Source: Kappaphycus alvarezii (lineage: Eukaryota; Rhodophyta; Florideophyceae; Gigartinales; Solieriaceae). Taken from it: a DNA stretch of 64,000 bases. Location of the stretch: assembly GCA_002205965.3 (NCBI GenBank), contig NADL03000748.1:2356001-2420000 (forward strand). The letters are read 5' to 3'. Shown here piece by piece: positions 1 through 14,293 of this stretch. The translations under genes were made by a program, and so were the position numbers. Each line of letters starts with the position of its first letter. The first letter of the stretch is position 1. The notes under the pieces are model-generated. The model searched no databases. It was not told the origin of the DNA and saw only the letters and a program-made list of their open reading frames with translations.

Positions 1-3000
1 GATAAATTTTTGTTCTTACAAGGATATTTTTGTCTAAACTTGGATTCTTCGGTGTAAATAATCATCGTAAATGAACTTAAATCTTCTCTCGAAATACACA
101 GCTCCATATGAGCGGTCCGTCACGTAAAGGAGTCCAACAAAGTATTCTATCTTTATAGCAGGTTCTTTTTCATGTTATTGATTCCTGTATAGATTATGTA
201 GATGGCCTTATCAGTGAAAAATGCCGGTAAAAGTAAACGTACGGCTTCTAAATAAGATTCTACCGAGTCATTGTTGCCTCTCTTTTTAATTGTTGGGCCC
301 CTGTAAGTTTTTGAGCCTGATTTTAGATTCTTTCTAGCTAAATAATCCATTAAAGAACTGGAATAACTAAACTTTGAGTCCTTTCTAGATATGATTTTGG
401 TCATATGCGTTCTTGGACTCCGTCATGAATCCCGAAACTGTTACGGAATCAAGACCAGTGTAATCTACCTCTGTAATCTGAGCTGCTGATTTCATGGATG
501 TCGAAGATATTTTTTTGGTCTTCTTTTCTGAAAATTCCATTGAATGGACCCGTTCTTGTTAAAATCGTTATAAGTTCTTCCGTGCATAATTAGGGCGTCC
601 ACTGAGTAGCTCTTCAGAACTCAGCCCTTTGAGTACGACCAAGGAGTGTAGACTTGCTCTCTTCAGTCAACTTTCCCTCGAAAGTACTCGACGAACAAGT
701 TCGCCTCCTGTTGTTTTTTCTTTTCTGTTTGAAACCCTTCTAATTTCACTATCTGCCTATCAGACTGTCACCATTGCTTCCTTCGTTCCTTAACGACGAG
801 TTGAACGAGTTAATATCTCTTTCATGTCTTCTCATTCCATGACCGGATTTTCTGCTACTGTATACTACAACTATAGCAATCTCTTGGGGTTCGGTCTTTT
901 CCAATCGAAGCATTTTCTAATCTTGCACTCTTTGAAGCATTTGTATATTTTTTACGTACTGGGAAGCGCAATAGTTCTCTCACATGGTCGCAACCATTCT
1001 GGATACTATTGAGGGCGCCAATTTCTCAAAATTTTTGACTCCGATGGCGAAATCCGTTCTTCTATAACTTTCTGTAAAGAGTCCTCGGGTATTTGTCGTT
1101 TTTTGGCACGCAATTTCTCCTCGAGAAACCACCATATTGTTGTTTAAGCTGGAATCGGTACTCTCTATTCCAGTTCAACTTAGAGTCACTGTGTTAACCG
1201 CAGGGTCAGCTCAGTTTTTCACCAATTCTATCGATTGGACATCAACGCTATGGAAGATTACATTCTGGAAATGTAAGGTTTTGATACGACAGATAAAGTT
1301 TTGAAAGCTGACTAACATGTATCTATGTACTAATGTGTAGGATAATACCGGTTTAGTTTTCGTCAGCAACGTAAAATTATGGTAGAGCAGAGCGTTTTAA
1401 AAGTAAATACAGATTCAATTGGCGGATAATTTAACAACTAAGGTAAAGTGGTCCCGGACGGATGCCGACCTCTCAGACGCTCTAGTGGGTAGTTAGGTCC
1501 TACTTTGTTTTAAACAAGCTGTTTTCCTGTTTCATCGGTCCAATTAGGAATAGATAGCCTATATAATAATTAATTGCCTAACAGGGAGCTACTTTAAACT
1601 TACTTTAGGAGGGCTTCTAGCCGCATTTGTAATTCACAAGGGACTAATGCAAAATATGTGCCACAACAATCGGAAAAGCACCATACCCTAGCGTTTTTCG
1701 CCCCATTTTTAGACCATCTCCTCAAAAAATTCATATAACATACTCATGCAAGGTTTCCATCATTTTTCTATGAGTCCTTACTGCATTCTCCACTAGGTCG
1801 ACAGTTTTCAAGTTGACCCGAGTATAGTTAAGCGTCGCCAACTACCAAAAACCACTTACATAGAATTTCTACTACTTTTCGTTTCAGTATAGCGCCTGTA
1901 AGAAAAATTCGACAAAGGTGAAGACTTTCCGTAAAATTAGCTAAGCGATCACTAATTTTTTTAAGATTCTTACATGCGCTTGGAGATAATTAAATGCTAT
2001 TAATATGATACATTTCTGAAACTGAGCCAAATTATGTCTAGTATCGACCCAATTTAATCTATTTAGCTAATATTGTTAAAAATTATCACCAGGCCTGTTC
2101 TTGATGCCAAAAGGATATCAATATCCTAGGATTTGGTGGCGGTATGTAAGGATATAACTAGGTATGGAAAAAGGTCTATTTTATCTTCAGTGGTCAATGA
2201 TACCCTTGTAAGTAAAAAGTAAAGGTGTGTATGAGCAATAATACAAGCTATTGAGTGATATATCAGAGTTAAACCGTTCCTACCGGCGATTTAAGGTATT
2301 TAAAATATGTATAGAATAGTTTATTTGAAAATAGTTATTATAAGAGGAAAAGGACAACATAATGCATTTCCTGCTACTTTAGGAGCTTGATTTTCTTTAT
2401 AGGCTTAATTTGTAAAAAATATAAAGTTTGAGTAACATAAATGATGTTAGTATTGCAAATATATATATTTATGCCAATAAATCACATTAGATAGCCGTTA
2501 AGAAAGTCATGGGATCTTTAAATGATATAACATATCTCTCATTATTATTGCTTCGAAATACATTTGAAATTTAGCCCATCCGTTTACATTGTGAGCTACT
2601 GTACTAACTGAAAAACATAACCAGTATTAATGTAACAGTACTGATATTAATCACAATGAAAGCAAAAACTGTAACTCCTATTATATTCTCACACGATTTG
2701 CCTCTAATTTTCAGATATCTTGTCAGATGCAGTTTTTTTACGATAAACGAAAGAAGGAAAATGAAAAAAAGTCTCTCGAAATTGAATCTCACTACTGTAT
2801 TCAATATTTTTTAAAAATTCCTCCAACGCTACCGATACAACCGAACATCAAACATTTCCAATGGTAGTCACTGACTTATCAACCCTTTGTCAGTATAATA
2901 CCACGCGTGACAACTATAATGTACTACAATAAGCTATCTGAACTGTTCAAGTTTATACCAGCAAAAAGTTTAACCGCTGAATATTGTGCATCTGGGAGAG

Positions 3001-6000
3001 AATGATATCATGTAGCATTTTTCGAGAAGATTATTAATACTACATGACAATAAAACACAAATATTAAATATCGGATATATTTTTAGGATACAAAAAAAAG
3101 AATACATTAATTTTTCCCATTTATTACCTCTTAAGAGGTGAATTCTCCAACCTATGCGATCTTAGTAGTCAACATAATTTGATACGAAACACGGCCAAAT
3201 TGAAGTCGCTCTGAAATCCACAGGACGGCCGGGTGATACTATTTCGTTTCTTTAAACCAAAACTTTGAATGTTATTAGTATGATGAAAGTGCTTTTTTTC
3301 CTGAAGATTCTCAGCATGGTAAAACTTTCGCAAAAATTTCCAAAATTTTTGAATATTTTTTTATATCCAAACGCATTTTTATGATGTAAAATACTGGTCA
3401 ATCGCAGATATCTAAATATTTTGCTTTCCAAATTCAACTAGAATTTGTGATTGTACGTTTCTTTGCAATAAATTGTACTGTGAACATATTCGGTAGGAAA
3501 AATTATTTCGGACTCAATGACTCATTATGCCGAAATTTAATGATCACATTGCACTCCTTATTTCCTGGTGATATAAGAATATTATATCTACTGGAAAGCT
3601 ACTTAATAAAGTAAGTTTCCACTTCGAACGCATTCTCTACTATTTAACGCAAATTTACGATATCAGCATGGATTTTTCTTTTTTGATATTTTCATGCTTA
3701 AGAACATTGAGTACTTTAAGAGAGACGTATTCCTTAAATTAAAGATGCAATAGTTCCGGATTTCTGCCAAATTGTACTTCCGATGATATTAATTTACTTA
3801 ATTTAGGACGGAGGAAAGAGCGCTATGGTCAGCGGTAGGAATAAAACTGAAAACTTCGGTGAATTCCGATACATCCGTTAACAATTTTTAAAAACGGGAC
3901 ATTATATGAATGCTCATCAAATTAAAACATCGTTTATCTCCAATACGAACATTAACAATTTTAAATTACAGGACATGATGTAATTTTATAACTCAGTTCT
4001 TCACGCATAGTTGCTACCTTATTGGTATTAAAAATCAAAATCTTGGCAGTGAGCGCTTCGAGTCAGTTTCAATTTGGATCGAAAGCGGTAACAAAACTGA
4101 CCATATTTCGGAGGCAGTTTGGGGTTAAAATTAAATTTTCAATTGCAATAGATAAATAGAGAAATAAGTAAGTCTTGATGACTTCAAAATAGTGAAATTA
4201 TCAATTATAGTTACAATAATGGGAATTCAGGCTTTCAAGAAAGTTTTCGGTAGTACTTCTAGTATATAAAAGTGAGGAGATCTTATCCTACTGATTGACC
4301 TTTAAATCATATGCTTATTTCCAATTACACATTGATGCTGAACAATAAGCTCTATAGAAAGACATTTTATATCGTTAGCAACACATCTGGCAATATGATG
4401 GTAAAATTTTGTTGTCTAAATTCTACTCGAATTGAAACATGGGGGCGTATTTCATAGCTATAAAATTGATTGGAGTCGTTCCTTCCGATTCCTCAGCTGT
4501 CATTTTCCCTTTCCCCTTTTTCGGTGTTATTTCCAAACAGCTCCCACTTGAATCTAGTCTAAAGGCAGTTGAAAGGTCAAAGAACACACATCTAGACGAA
4601 AACATAGAAAATGCATCTAAATTCCATGTGAGAAGTTAGTATTGCGAAAGTTTAGTTCATATTTCTGACTACTTTATTTTTTTTTAAGAGCAGTATGTGA
4701 TTTGTTTTGTTATCGACTCTTATATTGTTTGCCCACTTCTCATTTCTTGATAATTTATTATCGTTCTGAAAAGCTGATTTAGTTATTTAAAATAATGTGG
4801 AGATCATTTTACAGTCATGTAAACTCTATTTTTCACAATTCCGTTGCAACAAAGCGGGTGGCTCAATGGTTGCCTCGCTATTTCCCGAATAGACCCTAGC
4901 TCTCCATGAATGTGGCGGCGAATTTTCTCGGTTGTAATCATAAAGAAGTTCTGCAATGCACAGACGAGTAACTCAGAATTCCAGTGCCGGGACCGCATTA
5001 AAGACCAGCTTGATTAGCAAAATTGCAACAGTTTTTAGCCATTAACATGAGATTTTATGGCAGATATATGTGAGAGTTGTTGAAGGTCATTTTGGCTGGG
5101 AGGATGAGGTAAGCATATTTCCCGGGTGAAGTTGCCGGACCCTGCTATAGCATTAGGTATCAGTGCTGTTCTTGGAATAGAGATCAGATCGTAGCGATTT
5201 TTTCGTGATATAGAGTACGGGTTTAACTGGGTAACGTGGAGGCTTAAAGTAAGAATTCTCATTTTTGGAGGTATTTAATCCTTCAATGTAGAAATTAGCA
5301 ATGTAATAGAACCAATGACTGGAGCTGAGGTAGTTTTCAGAGCAGCAATATTTCTTTTGGAGAAATTAACCTAAAAAATTCCATTTCTGTGGACATTGGA
5401 ATTGGTGGGTACCACTACAATAGTTGGAGATCAAAAGTTGGGACAATAGGACTGTTATAGCTTTAATTAAATAAATTTGAGCTTTTGTTACAAATTGTAG
5501 AGTTTTTTTAATAATTTTCAATTCAAAATCTGATTCCCCTCATTTAAAAATTTATTCAATAGGTATTAGAGCCCTGGAATAGGTAATCTGAACTTTAGGT
5601 GTATATGCCGTTTGTTCTGTCAGGCTTGAACTCTTCATTTAGAACCTTAGTGATCCCGCCGACATAGCACTTTATCTTGGACTTTAACTCTTCCTTTAGA
5701 GTAGCCGAAACACACAAATATAGTACACATTCCGTTGGTAGAATATTTTTAGTATTTCAATTCAAATCTTTTTATAATTTTCTTCAGTTTCCAACATAGA
5801 CATCCTCTGTGAAGGTCTGTAACTTTCTTTTATTCTTTTTTATGAGTATAAGAGGAAATCAAAGGTGATTGGGAATTTTTAGGTGTGACAACCAGTATAT
5901 CATCTAGGGGAAGACATGAAGTTCAATCCCTTGTACTTAATTTGTTTAATCCCACTCTAGTCTTTTCTGTGGTCAACATTCTTTGGACCTTTGCTCAAAC

Positions 6001-9000
6001 ATCAACTGTCCTTATTTGAAGCTCTGATAAGAACTCTATTAGTAGTGGAGTTTTGACGTGTCCTCTTGGTCCAGCTGTATACACAAAAGCTTTAATTGTG
6101 TTTCCTAGTGGTTTTTTGTTCCTTGTGGTATTCTCTTCCATTAATTTCTTTTTAAATGATAAATAAATAGGGTTGGTATCATTCAGCTTACAACGATAGC
6201 GTTTTCTTTCACAGTAAAAGACAGACAAATCCTTATAAATGTTGTTAAAATTTCAATTTAGAACTACGTTCCGGAGTCAGAGTGGTTTTTTTTAGGTTGC
6301 TTACATTATTTCTCTCCCATCAGAAGTTGTATAAGTCTCATACATATTTAACGCCCTTGCCTCTGAACAATTTGTTCGCAATTAATTTCCTGTATTTTTT
6401 AACAATATAAACGACAGCCTCCCGCTAAACGTTGAATGCTTCGAAGCACATTTCGAGATTGAAGACTCATTCAGCTTGAATTATGCCGCAACGTTAATTA
6501 ATGGACCTCTTCAATAGAGTGTTTTATATGATAAATTTCGTTTACTAGTTGAACTGAAATTATTTGATTTTCTCCCATTTCAACTAGACAAAATTCGGTA
6601 CATAGATTGATAGCAGGGTTTCGGTGGTCTTAATGGAGACAAAACTTGTTTATTCCCCCATATTACTAGTTTCGAGTATCACTTTATTTTCATTCTGTAT
6701 ATTATGCAAGCATTTTACCTTTATATAGGTATTTATATTCTTCTTCGTGCCGCAAAGAATTATTTCATTGGTTGCTTGCAGTTTCCATTTAAATAAATTG
6801 AGCCTTTATATGCTTATGAGAAGTTTGACTACACAAACAACTTATACATTTTTTGAGATTAAATGAGGTTTATTTACTCGTTTGTGGGCTTCTTTTAGAC
6901 CAATCTAGTTTCTTAAATTTCTGATAAACCTCGAACTGCTTCTTTTTCTGAAACATCTTCTTACTGGATAATTGAGTGTTTTATCCAGATAAAATAAAGT
7001 TTTGAACCGAAATATGCGCAGTTTATGGTATAATGCGCTTCATTATAGCATCTAGAATATGTCCAATTCGGCTCTCCGTGTTTCTATACGTATTTAGTTA
7101 TTTAGTATTGTTGTGTTTTCTGCAAATGCTTTTGCCCACCAGAGCTACTATTGCAACTTTGTTTCGTATTAGGAATTTTTTCTCTCATTGATATCATAGT
7201 TGGCGCGACTCAATAGTTTTCTCAGATTAATTTGAATATAGTCACTTGGAACGGATTCTTTTATTTTAATACCCTATTCTTCGCTTGTCTCTTTTCGTTT
7301 CATTCTTCGATTCTTGTACTATACTATTTTCTTTTTTTGTAATTATTTGACATTTCTCTTTTGGGATCACTACCGTTCAGGTGTTGTTTATTTCATTCTT
7401 TTTGGTGCTATTACATTTATATGCTAAGTTCAATGCAATTCCCAGCCGTTCCTTAAAATACTTGACCAAATTTTCTCTATCATCGCTTTTAAAGCATCCT
7501 CTTGTGGAAAAAGTATAGGAAATATTAGGTTACTTGCTCAATATATGTCATTTTCTCTTCCCATTGCTTAGAAAAGTAGAATTGAGGTTAATATTTCATA
7601 GTACCCCTTTGTACTAAAAAATTAACATGGAAAAATTATTAAATGGTGTCAATCCTATTTATATACTCGCGAGAAAATACTTTTTGATATTCTTTTATCC
7701 TCTGTTTTTCCAAGCAGTTCATTGTTTTAAAAGCGGCTTACTCGAGAGGTATTTGACGCTCATTAAAAATTTTGCCATTATCGACTGCGGCTTTGTTTCC
7801 TGATATAGTTCTGCTACAACTATTGAGATATAATGCACCTTATTCGCATCTCCCTGTGCTTGAACGGGACTCTACGGAATTATATTATCATGTGATAAAT
7901 TTTTCCCAATGCAAGTATTACATGGATATCTTCGGATTCAATTATTCTCATTTAGAGTGCTCTTTATATTTTTGACATTGTAACGGTACATTTAGGGGGT
8001 TTTCACAGCCTTTTGTGTATTCTTCTTTCTTTAATCTAGTTTTATGGCTCAAAAGAAGTGTAACTATAACTTCTCGACATCTCTGAAAAGATTTTTATGG
8101 TGTAGTAATAGGTTTTTTCTGTGAATGAAAACAGTTTCTCCAATTTTTTTAAATTCACCAAAATGATACTTCAAACATTTTAGAAAACATGAAAAGATTT
8201 TATTTTCGTGTTCTTGCATTTGGTTGCCAATTCTACTTTGCAATTTACCTTTTTTGCTGATTTCTGTTGTTTATTGCGTTGCCTAACGGAGTCGGATGTT
8301 ATAAGCGTTGATACAGCTATATATGCCGTTCTGACTGCAATGGTTTCTTTAAAATTTTCGCCAGCTTCTCCATTGTCCTCCTTATTTTCTCAAGTTTTAC
8401 TTAATTTTTATTTTTGCATCTAAAGTGGTATTTATTCATTTGAAAGCCCTTATATCCAAAAAATCATGGTTCCGGAATATTTTCAATTGGAGGCGAATTC
8501 ATGCCTCAAGAAGAAAGCACCAATGGAGCAAACTAGCGACGAGGGATTAAACGTGTTTCTTATAAATAGTTGATCGCCTTAGTTCATCTTCTTCCTTTAA
8601 TAAATTCCCATATTTTAGTATTTATTGGTAAAAGGTTTTATCTATCGCATTAAATTTTGCGCATTACAATAAAATTAGAGCTCTCTCTTTCTGATTCAAC
8701 TATTCATTGTATACAATTACATGTTTTATTCCTCTATCTTTTCTATCTAATTTAAACTAAGAGAGAACCTTCTTCTATTTATATTGTTCGCTAAATCCAT
8801 AATTGTTAAACTCTTCCACTCTATGTGGTTTACGCTTAATTTTCGATTCCAGGGGGATTTGGGTTTCAAGTTGACAGGGAAATACAAAATTTCCCTGTTC
8901 CAATATATATTGTCAAAAAGAGTACCAAAAGTCTATTAAAAGTGAGCCAAAGCTATGAAATGTATGCTAAAGGTCGGGCCCGATTTCTACGCCGCTTGTA

Positions 9001-10700
9001 GCAGGTCACTATTCATATCAACGTGGTAATTAAAGAAGCCTAAGCGAATTTAACGGTAGATATATTCCAAGAATATCCTCTCAGTCGGAAATACGTTATA
9101 CGCCAGTAGGTATATTATCCAACAACCACCAACCATCAACCACCAACCAACACTTACTAAATCACCGCTCCAATATTTTTAATTTATTCATCCCTTCAAT
9201 ATTGAGTATTACCACTTGCCGTGCAGAGAGCAGTAATTCGAAATCACAAATTAGTGTCCAATTCGAGTGACTTGATATATGAAATTTTTTGAACGAAATA
9301 ATTCTCAAAGTGGTTTTAGTGGAGATCGAACGTTCTTCGCCTCCATATTTGTAAGATAAGAACCCCTGTAGTATTTCGCGCCAAAACACTATACTTTGTT
9401 CTCTCTTTTTTACTGAACTTCGACATCCAAAATGCTAAGTGTGTTCATTACTTAAGTAAAAATCTAAAATACCATTCAACATAGAGGTGATGAAAATTTT
9501 TTCTTTAAATTGGGTGCTTTAGTACATAAAATGTAAAAAGAATTCCTAAAAGTCATCATGGTTTACTTTTTGGATCGAACAATTATTTAAAATGGGATGT
9601 GGGGGTACACTAGTGGAGCCTGTAGTAAAATATTCCTCACGTTGGTAGCATTTTTTCTTTAGGGGAAAAACATTTTTTTACTGCGCTGAGGAAAATACAA
9701 ATAATGCCCTCTGATGAAGGGTAATTTTCTATATAATTGACGCACATTGACATTAACCTCACCCTATTAATCTCGTAAATGGGCGTGTATGGACTATTTA
9801 GCACTCGCCATCCCAAATAATATTCTTTTCAAATGATAAAATTCCTACTGTAGTAAAGTTGTGAAAGCAAAGTAAGAATAAAGAGTAGTAATTGCTGAGC
9901 TTATAAAATTATGGATGGATATTACATTTTAACCCACCTTTGCGCAAGAAAAAACTGGAACCGAAACTTTTTCTAGGTCTGCAGTTGAATTCCAACTTCT
10001 TTAATGCTAAGCTATATGCTCAAATTGTCTCCAAATTTGTTTTACCTCCCTAGGAAGAATCACTTCACGTATCATACAACGAATTTTCGGAGAGCCCCAT
10101 ATTCCGCATAAAATATAATAAATACCATGAAATTCAATTTAAATTTGAATCGTGCTGGCGAAAATGACTAATGGTAAGATAATTTCAAGGCGAAGACATA
10201 GTTACACTTCTCACAGTCTCCACTCTCGAAAATTAAGCTAAAAAGATCCTCTTAAATATATATACCAATAATACAGTACGTGAGAATTACTGCAGACGGC
10301 TCACGACTGCAAATTTCTTCTGACGATATGTCCAAGTCGTAAAACTTTTCTTGAGCAGATTCAGCCTACCAAGGCAGAATAAAAGTTATCATCATTTATT
10401 TTATATTATCTTTAAGCATGTTTCTAGTTGCATTAAGCATCAATTGTTTTACTAATTACCATTTTTTCGTATAATTGTTGCATTTTAAAATTAAACTAAC
10501 CCAGAAAATTGAAAAAGGGGGGCAACTAAAACCAAAGAGGGCTATCAGAAACTTCGTATTTATGAATATCTTAGAGTCAAATGACGTTAATTATCGCGAT
10601 TTTGTCAGCAATTAACAGAAACGTGCCATGCATTTGGCGCTCTCCGCGCAATTAAAAGTACAGTGTAAATTCAAACTCTTTACGCTAATTGAATCCACTT
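1..10700. other. AT-rich block without recognisable genes
   Basis: About 10.7 kb of AT-rich sequence. The longest open frames are under about 90 codons, lysine/phenylalanine/isoleucine-rich, and carry no motif I recognise, which is what chance gives at this composition. I looked on both strands for transposase, reverse transcriptase, kinase and zinc-finger motifs and saw none. It ends sharply against the pogo-like fragment at 10.73 kb. It may be ancient decayed repeat or an AT-rich heterochromatin-like block; I cannot tell which. Confidence 0.6.
9119..9152. repeat. CAACCA-type simple repeat
   Basis: A short run of imperfect CCAACCA/CATCAACC units inside the AT-rich block. It is the only clear simple repeat of that block and has no visible gene nearby. 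Confidence 0.6.
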
Positions 10701-10733
10701 TTTTTCTATTGTCCTGATTTTTTTACAGTTGAT

Positions 10734-11198
10734 CTATTGAAAGTTCACTCTTGGCCAGGTCCCTCTGTTTCCGACAGACCTAATAAATTGTTTTCCTCTT
10801 CTCCAGACAAGGTCCCTTCCTGGTAAAAACCCCGTCTCATCTAAATTGTAGACTTGACGGCAAAATTGATGCCATAATTTCCGCAAACCAATGCCACTTG
10901 CGCAAAAATGGGACACAGTGTCAGAATTGAAACATCGAATACGCAGTTGGTCTACAGAGCGGGCCACGTTGAAACTCGACTTGTTCGAATCAACCGCAAG
11001 GAACCTTCGGAGCCATGAATGAGAGAACTTAGCCTGAATCAGTTGTATAGAAGCAGTGCCAGCATCTTTTTTCTCATCCCGGTAGTTGCAAACTATGGTT
11101 CGAACTTCCTCACTGCTCATAATATGTTGTATTATGAGATTATTAACTACAAGATCAACTGTTTCCTGTTTTTCCTGAGCATTCCATGCCTTGGACAC
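10734..11198 (-). mobile_element. pogo-like (DDE_1) transposase fragment
   Basis: A 154-codon frame resembling the middle of pogo/Tigger transposases. Near the middle of the first half, FSHSWLRRFL resembles the second helix-turn-helix (CENP-B type) of this family, which binds the terminal repeats. Near the C-terminal end, VYNLDETGF is the typical first catalytic-aspartate motif of DDE_1 domains, followed by a glycine/arginine-rich stretch as in relatives. The frame stops about 30 residues later, so the rest of the DDE domain is missing; full-length relatives have about 450-550 residues. The loss coincides with the start of the AT-rich block, so the element is probably truncated there. No terminal inverted repeats were found. 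The first methionine is not certain; related N-terminal sequence may extend to about 11.3 kb in other frames. Confidence 0.6.
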
Positions 11199-11289
11199 AG
11201 TACTTCTTCTCGATGTGATGAAATAAGCGCCATCCCTGTTACGTCCAATTTGCGGATTTTTACGCTTGCTTCATCGCTGTAATATGGAC

Positions 11290-13669
11290 TTTGGAAACTT
11301 CAAAGGCGACATCTCTGTGCTTTCCGAAAATTTTCAGCAAGATTGTCCCTTACAAATCTTCTCAAGGGCAATTATCAACGCATCTTGTGAGGTTTCTACC
11401 ATTGACCTTGTTGCGAATAGCGATTGAGTCATAATTGATTTTAGAATACGTGCAGAGGCACTGGGTGACGCCGCATTGGTGGTGAATAGGGATCAAATGG
11501 TTGGGATTATGTTAAGCATGTACAGTAGATATTCGTTTATGTCATCTTTTTAATAGGGCTATTCAGCTTTAGCTGTCTCTCGGAAAACTTGAAATGCTCT
11601 TAAAATAGGCCATTTCTGGTCTATTTGGTCGATTTTTGCCCTTTCTTTCCCGATCACTCTACTGAGAACGGCATGGCCGGTCATCCTGCAAGGTTTCGCG
11701 TGGAAAGCGTGTTCTTCGGCCGAGAACTATGTTCCTAAAGTTCGGCGACTGGGTGAGTTCATAGAAGTGTTGCCCGGAAATCTGGAATGATAGATTAAAA
11801 AGTGTGATTTTTAGCGCGAATGGATTTTTTCTGTCCCACAATCTGGGTAGACACTGCTATATACATGCGGTATATATAATATTTCGTGATACAGTTATAT
11901 TCCAATGTTGGGTTCTTATCTACTTGGTTTTGATATTTTTGCATACTTTACGTGTATATTAAAGCATTAGTATGATAAAAAGATGACTGAGGGGCTGTAA
12001 TGCAACCTCAAAGGCAGCGAGGCCTCACTCGATATAGAGTGAATATTGGCCCTGGCGGGGAAGTGCTGTCAAATTAGTCGGTCCCACAAAGGTCAGTGAG
12101 CCTTGATTGGCACAGATTCATTATCGAGCGTTGGATACCACAGAAATTCCAGTCACTTACTTACTGAGAAAGGGCGGCAATGTTGATTATAAAGTAGAGG
12201 AGATTTTTCAGAGAAGTTCCGTCCCGGATCATTTTGAACAAGATAATCGAAATGCAAATGGCAAGCTGGGAGTCAATTACAGCTGAATTATTTACTCTGA
12301 TCTCTAGCCTCGTAGCGAGTTGGAAGAACCTGGTCCTTTAGGATTGGTTATCAGGGCAGTGACCCTTCTTTCACTTCCACTCCTCGTTCCTGTCCGGTAA
12401 CGTCTACTTTAGCACTTTACTCGCTTGTAAAAACTCTCATCTTAGGTCGTTGGTGATTTCTTTGGCGTTGATGCAACCTTTACCCTATGACATTTCCCAA
12501 AAATTTATTAAATCAACTGTCCGCAAGCTGCCCGATGCGTATTCTTTTCCTGTATTATGTATGTGCAGTACAAAGATCCTTTTATTTTTGTATTTTGTTC
12601 TTTTTCTAATTAAACCATGGAAATTTTGTAACAATCCAGAACCATTTGGGTTGTTCTGGAGGGCTCTGGAGGGCTCTCTAGCGGCGCATGAAAGTAAGGC
12701 AAATTTAGCGTGGCAAACTTATTTTGGATTTTATTTTGGCATGCTGCGCTGGCTGCGCTGGCACTGGGATGCAAATTTTATTTTCGATTATTTTTAGATA
12801 TTTTCTTTGCATTGTACTGTAGCGTTGCAGAGCTGACAAAGGTACTGCGCAGGTGCTACAAATTTCGGCAGTTCGGAACAGTATATAAGGAAGGGTACGA
12901 GTGAAATTTTAGGGCACTTAGGGGGGATTATTATTCGATGAAAGTTAACGTTCTGATTTTATGTTACCTGTCTTCCTCTGGCCCAATTATTATTCCGCTT
13001 CAAATTTGGTGTTACTCTCAAGCAGTGGGGGCAATACTTCTTTTGCATTTCTCATTTCTGCTTCAACGTTAAATTGAGAATCTCTATTGGAGAGTGCAAA
13101 ATGACAAGGATTAGTAGCCATCGATCGCTTCGATATCTGGAAATTTCTCGAAATGTGCTTTTGCCAGGATGACATGTACCCGTTGGTATCCTCGGTGTCA
13201 TGGATAGGAGCCGGCTGTTTCCCCGTTTGTCAAACGTTTCTTCTGAGATACATTTTTCGGTTTTCCGCGTATCAATTTTTTCGTTTACTTCTATCTCACT
13301 TATTCATTTTTGGTGCTTAAAATAGGTTTAATTCGATCGCGAGGCTTACGGGATCAAGAGTTTAGGAAACCCATAATTTCTCAAACATTTTTCACTGCGC
13401 TCCAAAATAACGGGATCATGGGTATGGGTGCAAAAGCAGATATGAAGTGTACCCCTTGCTAACATGGGGTACACCGAAGAGCTCTTTACTGCTTTATATA
13501 TGAGATAGGGACTGTTCCCCATACATACGTAAGGGTTGGAGTCCAGGACCTCCGATGTGACAGCGCAATACAGTAGGCTGTAAAGAAAGCCAGGACAGTT
13601 GAGGAGATGGGCTCCGAGGAGCGCATTAGATGGACTTCATAATGTACTACAATTTGCTTGCACCTCATA
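11290..13669. other. Non-coding stretch, nothing recognised
   Basis: No supported gene. Contains small tandem duplications near 12.65 kb (CTGGAGGGCT twice) and near 12.74 kb (GCTGCGCTG twice). Open frames here, including one of 115 codons at 12450-12797, show no family motif and I treat them as chance. Confidence 0.5.
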
Positions 13670-13674
13670 CAAAT
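13670..13674. repeat. Target-site duplication CAAAT, left copy
   Basis: CAAAT directly before the left LTR; the partner is at 18133-18137 directly after the right LTR. Five bases is the usual integrase spacing for LTR elements. Confidence 0.8.
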
Positions 13675-13790
13675 TATAGGAAGCAGATTTACTGATCAAG
13701 GATGATCTTTTGACGGGTGTGCCGTCGGTAACGCGGGGTAGTCGGTACTTAAGCATTGTGGTGCTACTGTACTTACTGTAAAGTCCTACA
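13675..13790 (-). repeat. 3' LTR of the gag-only element
   Basis: 116 bp, matching 15632-15710 plus 18095-18132 with about eleven differences. It ends TCCTACA, which mirrors the TGTAGRA start, as expected of LTR tips. It holds no transposon and so shows the unoccupied form of the Harbinger target (CTTAAGCA). Confidence 0.85.
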
Positions 13791-13808
13791 TTCCCTTTCT
13801 CTTTTTAG
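13791..13808 (-). other. Polypurine tract
   Basis: On the minus strand AAAAAGAGAAAGGGAA lies immediately before the 3' LTR, the place and composition expected for the plus-strand primer of an LTR element. Confidence 0.75.
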
Positions 13809-14293
13809 AAGTTATCACACTAACCCTGGCCAAAAGAGTTACTGCTTTTACCCGACAACCCTTCTATGTGGCGCGACGAATTGGCCTATGTATCACCGGG
13901 ACCGTTCCCGATTAAACCCAACGGCCATTCGCGGGTTCTCCTGACGCCCGTTCCTGCGAAAACCTTTCCTGGCTTTTAATGCCGATGCGTCTCATTGCAA
14001 AAATTTTCTATATAAAAGAGTAGTAGTTGGCGTGCCATGAGGTTTTCCAGGTGTCCATTACCTTGTTGGATGGGGGTACAAATGTTGGCCGTGGTCACGT
14101 CGTTGCTATACTGGAGCAACAGAAATGGACTCTGTCCACTTTAGCACTGCGTAGTGGGGAGAGCTGTCCGAAATATGCGCGCTGAATTATCGCGATTTAT
14201 CGCTGAATTATCGCGATCCCTTCGGGGGGAGTGCCGCTCGATGGACAATGCTTGATCCTCCGGGCCCCAATGGGGTGGGTTCGGTGCTAGGGA

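Noticed and set aside
4855-4880. TGGCTCAATGG resembling a tRNA box A
   Set aside because: No box B at the proper distance and no acceptor stem.
1-10700. Integrated virus or organelle DNA as source of the AT-rich block
   Set aside because: No capsid, polymerase, rRNA or organelle gene motif could be seen; composition alone is not evidence.
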